From: an uncultured Clostridium sp.
GTDB lineage: Bacteria; Bacillota; Clostridia; Lachnospirales; Lachnospiraceae
Direction: 5' to 3'
Assembly (NCBI GenBank): GCA_945946715.1
Contig: CAMEWU010000054.1
Span: 1 to 11,905 of the forward strand
DNA: 11,905 nt
Shown here: piece after piece, positions 6,318-11,905 of the stretch
How the letters are laid out: every line of letters starts with the position of its first letter
Position numbering within the stretch: position 1 is the first letter of the stretch
Position numbers and translations under genes: made by a program
Notes under the pieces: model-generated
The model's database searches: none
What the model saw: only the letters and a program-made list of their open reading frames with translations
What the model was told of the DNA's origin: nothing

Positions 6318-6989
6318 TTAACCTGCATTTCCCTGATATAAATCCACTACCAGCTTTACTTCTCCAACACCTAACCCCAGTTGTCTGGCAATATCCATAA
6401 TACTCATACCATTCCGCTTCATTTCCAGAATAATATCATTGGTATTATCTTCTTCCATCACAGGTTCTTCCTCTATCTGCATAGAATCTTCTTCTGTATC
6501 TGACTGGATTTCTTCTAACAACTCCAATTCCGGCGCATCTCCAACATAAGCTTCCATTGCCATTTCGTTCGCTTTTTTCAGTTCGGAAGCTTTTCCATCC
6601 GCTTCTGCCACCAGTTCTTTCAGTTCTTTTTCTTTATCATTTAGCATGCTATACAGAAACATAACCTCTTTGTGATTTTTTTCAATTTCATCACAAACAG
6701 TAACTGCATAATCACCTAAGGCCATCATTTTTTCATTTGTCATAGTGGACAGAGAATTATCAGCATTATATATAATATCATTCACATCTGCAGATATCTT
6801 ATCGCTGACCTTTCGTTGTAATACCGCTACTTCTTCTTCATTTAATTCATATTCATCTGTAATATGATTTTTATTGGATGTATCCTGGGCATCATTGGTC
6901 TCAGAGACAGACTCTTCCTTTCCTACCATCATGAAACTTACTACAATACATATAATTCCAATAATTGTTACTATTATAACCGCATACAT
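6318..6989 (-). CDS. SwrB-like (DUF6115-like) membrane protein in flagellar operon
   Basis: Protein of 223 residues. Residues 2-22 are a membrane helix. Then come a polar region, a likely coiled coil at about 98-145, a strongly acidic stretch at about 155-182, and a C-terminal helix-turn-helix-like segment at 185-219 (MKRNGMSIMDIARQLGLGVG). This layout of N-terminal helix, coiled coil and small C-terminal helical domain is that of SwrB of B. subtilis. SwrB is encoded between sigD and rpsB in the fla/che operon and helps basal body/export apparatus maturation. Position and architecture agree here, but I cannot show sequence homology without a search, and the DUF6115 label is from memory. The start has AGGAG seven bases upstream. 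The gene lies 13 bases after the preceding one and four before the next. Confidence 0.75.
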   Translation of the reverse strand: MYAVIIVTIIGIICIVVSFMMVGKEESVSETNDAQDTSNKNHITDEYELNEEEVAVLQRKVSDKISADVNDIIYNADNSLSTMTNEKMMALGDYAVTVCDEIEKNHKEVMFLYSMLNDKEKELKELVAEADGKASELKKANEMAMEAYVGDAPELELLEEIQSDTEEDSMQIEEEPVMEEDNTNDIILEMKRNGMSIMDIARQLGLGVGEVKLVVDLYQGNAG

Positions 6990-7002
6990 GTTTCTTCTCC
7001 TG

Positions 7003-7326
7003 TCATACCTTTATGTCAAAATTAACCCAATCTTTGCCTGTCTGGTCATTTTCATTCTTCTTGTCATCTTCCCGTTTCTTTCTTCGACGTTTTGCAAACT
7101 GACCATCATAAGAATTGTTACCTTTTTCCTTCGCATCATAGCGATACTCCATCAGCTCCGGTTCTTCTTTTGGTATAATTGTTTCTGAATTTTGTTTTAC
7201 TTCTTTTGCCAACTGTGTGGCACTCTGTGCATTTTGTACTGCCGCATGCTGATTCGCATTATGCTGCTGCATCCCTACCTGATTTGCCTGTGGCAGAATC
7301 ATTTGCATGTCAACCGGTCGTATCAT
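7003..7326 (-). CDS. Small hydrophilic protein of flagellar operon, function unknown
   Basis: I do not recognise a characterised family. The product has 107 residues with no signal peptide or membrane helix. It begins MIRPVDMQMILPQANQV and is rich in Gln/Asn/Ala/His up to about 45. It has a basic cluster at 79-85 (KRRRKKR) and ends in an acidic/polar tail with VNFDIKV. An AAGGAGG site eight bases before the ATG at 7326 sets the start; an in-frame GTG at 7332 is too close to that site. Gaps of 20 and 13 bases place it firmly in the operon between the FapA-type and SwrB-like genes. Translation seems real because of the good site and tight spacing. Function cannot be inferred beyond a link to motility. 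Confidence 0.75.
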   Translation of the reverse strand: MIRPVDMQMILPQANQVGMQQHNANQHAAVQNAQSATQLAKEVKQNSETIIPKEEPELMEYRYDAKEKGNNSYDGQFAKRRRKKREDDKKNENDQTGKDWVNFDIKV

Positions 7327-7346
7327 ATTCACCGCCTCCTTAAGGA

Positions 7347-8948
7347 TTAGTAACTATCTACAACTATCTCACCATTCTTTAAAAGAAACTGACAATACTT
7401 TAATTCATCTTTTACAACATACATACTGTTTGCAATTAATATCCGAACTCCCGGATAAATCATATCACTGATTCGCAGTCGTCCTCTGGCATTGGCCTCT
7501 ATCTGTTCTTTCGAGGTTTCTATTAACTGCTTTAATTCTTCCTGTCGTTCTTCCAACCGGCGTTTATCATTTCCAGCCGCCTGAATAACTGCCACTTTAT
7601 CCGGTGGTATTTTTTGTCCACTTTCCAAACGTTTCTTAAACAGAACCAAAATCTGAGTACATTTATCAATGGTTTCTGTGTTTTTCTCAAATTCCTGTTC
7701 CATCGCCCGCAACTGTTCCAACACAGATAAATCAACACCTAATTTCACATTTGTAATAGTTCCCATCTGATTTCCCATAGTCTTAACATCAATCAGATTC
7801 AAAGCATTCAGATTACCACCAATAACGAAAGACTTTTTTCCTTCACAAAGAATGGTATCTCCGGCTTCTACATTACTATGAAGAATGGAACCGGAACGCA
7901 CATTTCCTCCGGCTTTTACATTGGCACTTTCAATAAACTTTGTTATAATATCACCCTTTGCCTCTAATCTTCCCCGATTCATACCCTGGATTCCACGGCT
8001 CAATACGATATTGCCTCCTGCATATAAATTGGCACCTTCCACGACACCTTTTACCTGAATATCCCCTTTCGCACGAATAGAGAAACCGGTGCGTACATTA
8101 CCATTTACGATTACATTTCCTTCGTATATAATGTCACCGGTAGATGTATCTACATCTGCCGCTACTGTATAGGAATCTGATACAAATACAGTATCACCCT
8201 CCAGCTTTACATCTCCATCTACTTCACTAAACATCTGAAGCCGGTCATCTGACATCCGAATATTTTTACCGCATTTTAAAACTGCTTTACGAATCTTGTG
8301 TGGAACTACCCGGTTTCCCAACACATCCATTCCTTCCTCTCCCGGCACCTCCGGTATCAAGGTTGCAAGAAGCTGGTCTTTTTCAACTTTTGTAAAAATG
8401 TTTAACTGATGGAAATCTACAGTTCCATCTTCATTTAATTTCGGTTTTGACAGTGGTTGTGTATCAAAATGATATTCAATTCGGGCATCGGTGCCTTCCT
8501 TCACCGGTTTACCTTTGGCAATTACTACATCATGACAAAATAACGGTGTAGTAGCTAATACATCCACAATCCGGTCAATCACTCCAAACTTAATTCCTAC
8601 ATGGGTCAACTCTTCCAAAATATCTTTTTTGTTAAATAGTTTCCCTTGATTGGATGGTGGATATAGGCGAATCGTTGCAGACATACGGTCAGCAGCAATC
8701 TGTACCTTTGCCCGCTCATGAATGGCTGAACAGACACTATCCGTCAATTTTACAGTAATCGGCTCCTGCAGGTTACTCAAAATCCGGTTTAAAGCATTAA
8801 TATCATAATCACTGATTTTTACTGCATTCAAATAATCCATCACATCAGAGATTGTGATTGCATCTCCTCCTTCTATCGGTGGATTTAACTGGATATACAC
8901 TCCATCTTCTTCAATTTGCAACCGAAAAAAACCATTCCTTTTTGCCAT
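7347..8948 (-). CDS. fapA: FapA family (DUF342) flagellar assembly-associated protein
   Basis: Protein of 533 residues. The N-terminal part (about 1-135) is an alpha/beta region. Residues about 140-240 are the beta-rich FapA module with AKGKPVKEGTDARIEYHF and PGEEGMDVLGNRV. Residues about 245-400 are a repetitive right-handed beta-helix with recurring GDI/GNV/GGN turns (GDIIYEGNVIVNGNV, KGDIQVKG, AGGNIVLSRG, KGDIITK, AGGNVRSG). Residues 405-490 are a long coiled coil rich in Glu, Gln and Lys. A short conserved end (IYPGVRILIANSMYVV, then FLLKNGEIVVDSY) closes the protein. In Vibrio, FapA links flagellation to the sugar phosphotransferase system; the role in Clostridia is not established. No membrane segment is seen. 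AAGGAG stands six bases before the ATG, ten bases after sigD. The family call is secure; the exact function is not. Confidence 0.92.
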   Translation of the reverse strand: MAKRNGFFRLQIEEDGVYIQLNPPIEGGDAITISDVMDYLNAVKISDYDINALNRILSNLQEPITVKLTDSVCSAIHERAKVQIAADRMSATIRLYPPSNQGKLFNKKDILEELTHVGIKFGVIDRIVDVLATTPLFCHDVVIAKGKPVKEGTDARIEYHFDTQPLSKPKLNEDGTVDFHQLNIFTKVEKDQLLATLIPEVPGEEGMDVLGNRVVPHKIRKAVLKCGKNIRMSDDRLQMFSEVDGDVKLEGDTVFVSDSYTVAADVDTSTGDIIYEGNVIVNGNVRTGFSIRAKGDIQVKGVVEGANLYAGGNIVLSRGIQGMNRGRLEAKGDIITKFIESANVKAGGNVRSGSILHSNVEAGDTILCEGKKSFVIGGNLNALNLIDVKTMGNQMGTITNVKLGVDLSVLEQLRAMEQEFEKNTETIDKCTQILVLFKKRLESGQKIPPDKVAVIQAAGNDKRRLEERQEELKQLIETSKEQIEANARGRLRISDMIYPGVRILIANSMYVVKDELKYCQFLLKNGEIVVDSY

Positions 8949-8958
8949 ACGGTTCTCC

Positions 8959-9723
8959 TTATCCCATCAAAATTTCATAGTGAATACCTAAAACTTTTTT
9001 CATTTTTTGCAATGCCTTGGTATGCAGCTGAGAAATCCGTGATTCTGACACTTCCAAAACATGACTAATTTCTTTCAAAGTCAATTCTTCGTAATAATAT
9101 AACAAAACAACCATTCGCTCTTTTTCTGTCAATCCTTCCAGAGAACTGGCCAACAACTCTTTTACCTCTTCCTGTTCATATGCATGTTCCGGTTCATTTT
9201 GAGCATACTTTCTGGTATCAAAGGCTTTTACTTCCACACCCTGTTCTACGAATTCATCTATGGATGCAATATTTGTTACCTTTGTTTGACCTTGCCAATT
9301 ATAATATTCATCCAAAGAAAGATTGAGTTCTTTTGCAATCTCTTCATCGGTTGCCACACGATTTTCTTCTGCTTCAATCTTTGAAATAGCACTTTCCATC
9401 TGTTTCTGCTTTTGTCGTACAGAACGGGGAATCCAGTCCATTTTCCGGATTTGATCCAAGATAGAACCACGAATGCGCAGACTCGCATAGGTTTCGAATT
9501 TAATGCCTTTATCATAATCAAATTTATCAATAGCATCTATTAAGCCAAAGATTCCATAACTAACCAAATCATCATATTCTACTGTATATCCCAGATACAT
9601 ACTGAGACGACCGGCTACAACTTTTACCAGCGGTACATATTCAATTATTAATTCTTCTCTTATTGCTGGGTCTCGTTTCTTGCTATAAGCCGCCCAGAGT
9701 TTTTCGCGTTTCGTTTCCTCCAT
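8959..9723 (-). CDS. sigD: Flagellar RNA polymerase sigma factor (sigma-28 / SigD / FliA)
   Basis: Sigma factor of 254 residues for late flagellar, chemotaxis and autolysin genes. Region 2 spans about 22-100 (LIIEYVPLVKVVAGRLSMYL, DLVSYGIFGLIDAIDKFD, then FETYASLRIRGSILDQIRKMDWIPR). The last piece is diagnostic for the FliA/WhiG group. Region 3 lies at about 105-185 and region 4 at about 195-245 (LTEKERMVVLLYYYEELTLK, then EISHVLEVSESRISQLHTKA). The start is the ATG at 9723, with AGGGG eight bases upstream; the in-frame GTG at 9732 overlaps that site. The gene lies ten bases before the FapA gene and 42 after a small membrane protein gene. Its place after cheD is as in B. subtilis, where distance from the operon promoter affects sigD level. 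Anti-sigma FlgM is not in the window. Confidence 0.97.
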   Translation of the reverse strand: MEETKREKLWAAYSKKRDPAIREELIIEYVPLVKVVAGRLSMYLGYTVEYDDLVSYGIFGLIDAIDKFDYDKGIKFETYASLRIRGSILDQIRKMDWIPRSVRQKQKQMESAISKIEAEENRVATDEEIAKELNLSLDEYYNWQGQTKVTNIASIDEFVEQGVEVKAFDTRKYAQNEPEHAYEQEEVKELLASSLEGLTEKERMVVLLYYYEELTLKEISHVLEVSESRISQLHTKALQKMKKVLGIHYEILMG

Positions 9724-9765
9724 GCCAAACACCCCTAACCCTGTATATTCTATCTTTTATCGCTG

Positions 9766-10020
9766 TTATTCTTCTGAAGATTCTTTATCTTCCTTCTCTT
9801 CAACTACAGATTCTTCCGAAGGCTCTTTCTTACTGATGTCTCCATTCATTGTTCGGTCAATAATCCTTGTTCCAATACTTCCAATAATAAAAAACAACAC
9901 AATTGCACCCAATAACCAAAGTAAAGAATCTAATACCGGACGCTTTGCTACAATATTACTAATGCACACTATCAATGCTGCCGTCAGAACAACAAATGGT
10001 CTTAACCATCTTAGTTTCAT
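9766..10020 (-). CDS. Small two-helix membrane protein between cheD and sigD, function unknown
   Basis: Product of 84 residues from the ATG at 10020. Residues about 7-25 and 30-50 are two hydrophobic helices joined by a short AKRP turn. A charged tail rich in Glu, Lys and Ser (58-84) follows. Positive residues at the very start (KLRWLR) and the acidic tail suggest both ends are in the cytoplasm. AAAGG seven bases upstream supports this start; an ATG nine codons earlier has no ribosome binding site. It lies 30 bases after cheD and 42 before sigD. I do not recognise a family. It could be a membrane partner of a flagellar or chemotaxis component, but nothing in it shows that. Confidence 0.75.
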   Translation of the reverse strand: MKLRWLRPFVVLTAALIVCISNIVAKRPVLDSLLWLLGAIVLFFIIGSIGTRIIDRTMNGDISKKEPSEESVVEEKEDKESSEE

Positions 10021-10050
10021 TGTTTCGCCTTTCCACCTTTCACACATTGC

Positions 10051-10536
10051 TTAAATTGTCAATGTGGATTGTCCAACTGCTTTTATTTCTAATTTACTGG
10101 TTTCCGGATCAAACACAATGGTTCTCCCATAATTTTTTCCGGTATCCTCTGCAAGCAGCGGAATTCCCAAATCCTTTAAAATCTGTTTTGCAGCTTGTAC
10201 ATTCTGGAAACCGATACTTGTATTTTCATTCTCCTCTGCAAAATCGAACATTTTAGCTCCACCTGCCAGCTTGGCAGATAACCGCTTCGGGTTTACACCT
10301 GCCTCAATCATCTGCTTCATTAGATCTTCCATTCCGGTATCTACAAATTTAGACCGGTTACTATTGTTCCGTATTCTCTTACTATCCGGAAGCATAGCAT
10401 GAAGCATCCCACAGATATGCCTGCTCTCATCATACACTACAATTCCTACACAGGAGCCTAATCCAATTGTCGTTATTTTCTGTGGCATACTACATACTGC
10501 ATAGTCTGCCATCCGAACTTTGACTACTGATTCCAT
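10051..10536 (-). CDS. cheD: Chemoreceptor glutamine deamidase CheD
   Basis: CheD deamidates glutamines of chemoreceptors and binds CheC, increasing CheC's CheY-P phosphatase activity. The protein has 161 residues, a normal length. The catalytic set is visible: Thr23 before GLGSCVGIVVYD, the nucleophile Cys29 in GLGSC, and His46 in GMLHAMLP. Later family landmarks are KFVDTGMEDLMKQM, LSAKLAGGAKMF, IGFQNVQAAKQIL and the ending region GKNYGRTIVFD. The gene starts seven bases after the cheC stop. Its ribosome binding site is weak (GTGGGA, only about two bases from the ATG), unlike the strong sites around it. Translation may therefore depend on coupling with cheC, which would balance two proteins that form a complex. 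Confidence 0.97.
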   Translation of the reverse strand: MESVVKVRMADYAVCSMPQKITTIGLGSCVGIVVYDESRHICGMLHAMLPDSKRIRNNSNRSKFVDTGMEDLMKQMIEAGVNPKRLSAKLAGGAKMFDFAEENENTSIGFQNVQAAKQILKDLGIPLLAEDTGKNYGRTIVFDPETSKLEIKAVGQSTLTI

Positions 10537-10543
10537 TTCCCAC

Positions 10544-11146
10544 TTATATTCCCAATCGATTTCGTATAATCATATATGATTGTGTATCCGCAATCATCAT
10601 AATATGTCCTTCAATCGACAAATCTTCTCCTTCAAATTGTGATTCTATACGAAGCACATCATCATGTTCTCTACTGTTAACCACTGCCGGAAAGCTTAGG
10701 ATTGCTCCTGCCATATCAATAGATAGCATAGGATTCGATGGTCGAATGCTGATTCCTGTTAAAGTTTCTATAGAGGAAAGATAGGAACTAATCAGTATAT
10801 TCCCAATCTCTTTCACTGCTGACAAATCGATGTCGCTAAAAGCGTTTATTTCTGACAATTCAATTCCCAGCAAACGGTTTACCAGCCGATGCGCATCCTT
10901 TATATCCATTGCAAACAGAACAAAGCCTTCAATCTCACCTGTGATGTTACTCATAACTCCGGCTATTACATTATCTGCTCCACCAATGCTTTCAACAAAG
11001 TCATCAAAATTCATAAAGGAAACCTTTGGAATTTTCATGGTTAATTTTGAGTTTAACAGTACAGAAAGAGATGTTGTTGCATTCCCGGCACCAATCGTAC
11101 CAATTTCAGTCAGGATATCTAATTCTGTATCATCCATATTCGCCAT
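10544..11146 (-). CDS. cheC: CheY-P phosphatase CheC
   Basis: CheC dephosphorylates CheY-P and pairs with CheD in adaptation. The family active-site pattern is [D/S]-x3-E-x2-N-x22-P, normally present twice in CheC. The second copy is perfect: SAVKEIGN, then Pro 23 residues after the Asn. The first copy reads DILTEIGT followed by Pro at the right distance (Pro40), so the Asn is replaced by Thr17. I checked this in the DNA (codon ACG). The protein has 200 residues from the ATG at 11146, which has AGGAG seven bases upstream. The GTG at 11173 overlaps the cheW end and lacks a site. It lies 19 bases after cheW and seven before cheD. Identity is secure; the first catalytic site may be inactive or altered. 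Confidence 0.96.
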   Translation of the reverse strand: MANMDDTELDILTEIGTIGAGNATTSLSVLLNSKLTMKIPKVSFMNFDDFVESIGGADNVIAGVMSNITGEIEGFVLFAMDIKDAHRLVNRLLGIELSEINAFSDIDLSAVKEIGNILISSYLSSIETLTGISIRPSNPMLSIDMAGAILSFPAVVNSREHDDVLRIESQFEGEDLSIEGHIMMIADTQSYMIIRNRLGI

Positions 11147-11165
11147 AGGCATTCTCCTGTTCTTA

Positions 11166-11615
11166 TTAATCACTTATAATTCCATTAATATTAATCAGTG
11201 AAATCAAGGTATCTTTGTACTTTCCAACACCTGTTACAAAGAAATTCACATCTTCTCTTCCATTATCATAAGATACCTTTTCTACATCTTCTTCTGATAA
11301 TGTAACCACTTCCCGTACTTCATCTACCAACAGGCCAAGTAATGCATTCTGTTCCGGCTTGATAATAATGATTCGGGTGGTATTGGTTATTTCCCCCTCT
11401 TCCATTTCAAGTCTGTTACGCATACTCATAACCGGTATAATTTCTCCACGCAGGTTAATCACACCGATAAAATATGGCTGGGTCTTTGGCACACGGGTAA
11501 TCTTCTGCATTCGAACAATATTATCTACATTTGCAATATCAATACCATACTGTTCACTTCCTAATTTTGCTACAATATATTGTTTGATTTCATCGTGATT
11601 CTCTAATTCTGCCAT
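11166..11615 (-). CDS. cheW: Chemotaxis coupling protein CheW
   Basis: Adaptor joining chemoreceptors to the kinase CheA at the membrane-associated array. Protein of 149 residues forming one SH3-like CheW domain. It begins IKQYIVAKLGSEQYGIDIAN, continues with the conserved core VPKTQPYFIGVINLRGEIIP, then LLGLLVDEVREVVTLSEEDV and the end GVGKYKDTLISLININGI. The ATG at 11615 has AGGGGGTG eight bases upstream. That sequence can pair along its length with the 16S tail if one G:U pair is allowed, and its first bases are part of the cheA stop codon. An in-frame GTG at 11624 lies within the site and is rejected. It is 12 bases after cheA. Confidence 0.97.
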   Translation of the reverse strand: MAELENHDEIKQYIVAKLGSEQYGIDIANVDNIVRMQKITRVPKTQPYFIGVINLRGEIIPVMSMRNRLEMEEGEITNTTRIIIIKPEQNALLGLLVDEVREVVTLSEEDVEKVSYDNGREDVNFFVTGVGKYKDTLISLININGIISD

Positions 11616-11627
11616 GCTGAACACCCC

Positions 11628-11905
11628 CTAAACCAATGTATTTGCATCAATAATTAATGCAACCTCACCATCTCCTAAGATGGTTGCACCACTAAACATC
11701 TTGTGAATATAAATATATTTTCCAAGTGGCTTAATAACAATTTCCTGTTGTCCAATAAGATTATCAATAACCAGACCTGCCTGCTTATCACCCTTCTTGA
11801 CAATCACAACAACTAAATTCTCCTGCTCTTCCTCAAGGGGCTCAGAATCCAGCACCTGATCCAATCGAACCAACGGAATGACAGAACCACGAAGTGTAAT
11901 CACTT
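11628..11905 (-). CDS. cheA: Chemotaxis histidine kinase CheA, C-terminal part only
   Basis: The right edge cuts this gene; 91 residues and the TAG stop are visible. They form the end of the CheW-like regulatory (P5) domain: ITLRGSVIPLVRLDQVLDSE, ENLVVVIVKKGDKQAGLVID, NLIGQQEIVIKPLGKYI, then GATILGDGEVALIIDANTLV. The GDGxVALIID ending is the usual CheA C-terminus and distinguishes it from CheW. This domain contacts CheW and receptors; the catalytic and phosphotransfer domains lie outside the window. The GTG at 11901-11903 is an internal valine codon, not a start. The stop lies 12 bases before cheW and overlaps its ribosome binding site. Confidence 0.95.
   Translation of the reverse strand, partial: VITLRGSVIPLVRLDQVLDSEPLEEEQENLVVVIVKKGDKQAGLVIDNLIGQQEIVIKPLGKYIYIHKMFSGATILGDGEVALIIDANTLV

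Overview
The window looks like a chromosomal segment of a flagellated, AT-rich, low-GC Gram-positive bacterium, most likely a motile member of the Clostridia close to Lachnospiraceae. This rests on the gene order, strong AGGAGG-type ribosome binding sites before nearly every gene, A/T-rich codon use with CGG as a common arginine codon, and the protein types. Genus is not assigned. Every gene I accept is on the minus strand, so the reading order runs from the right end to the left end.

Right part (about 11905 to 5741): the 3' end of a long flagellar/chemotaxis operon. In transcription order it holds cheA (3' end only), cheW, cheC, cheD, a small two-helix membrane protein, the flagellar sigma factor (sigD/fliA), a FapA/DUF342 protein, a small basic unknown, a SwrB-like membrane protein with a C-terminal helix-turn-helix-like segment, and a membrane-anchored Thr-rich protein ending in a YceG/MltG-like LysM-type module. 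Gaps are 4 to 42 bases. The order cheA-cheW-cheC-cheD-sigD-(swrB)-rpsB-tsf is that of the end of the Bacillus subtilis fla/che operon, with extra genes inserted. CheA/CheW transmit receptor signals, CheC/CheD handle CheY-P dephosphorylation and receptor deamidation, and sigD switches on late flagellar genes.

Middle part (5740 to 3577): a good sigma-A type promoter and a structured leader precede rpsB (ribosomal protein S2). A hairpin follows, then tsf (elongation factor Ts), then a strong terminator. The EF-Ts carries what looks like an extra segment of about 60 residues in its C-terminal half.

Left part (3576 to 1): a separate two-gene unit encodes a PAS-PAS-GGDEF diguanylate cyclase and, 51 bases further on, a chemoreceptor with a double-Cache-like sensor that runs off the left edge. 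Its control region (about 3430 to 3550) is distinctive. It is a GC-richer island with a hairpin and two copies of an approximately 35-base repeat. Each copy carries the same extended -10 box (TGATATAAT) reading toward the cyclase gene.

No rRNA, tRNA, CRISPR array, insertion sequence or phage gene was seen. Most of the window is a conserved housekeeping/motility region. The parts most worth a second look are the duplicated promoter island, the CheC with one altered catalytic motif, the SwrB-like and YceG-like proteins, the EF-Ts insertion, and the cyclase-receptor pair.
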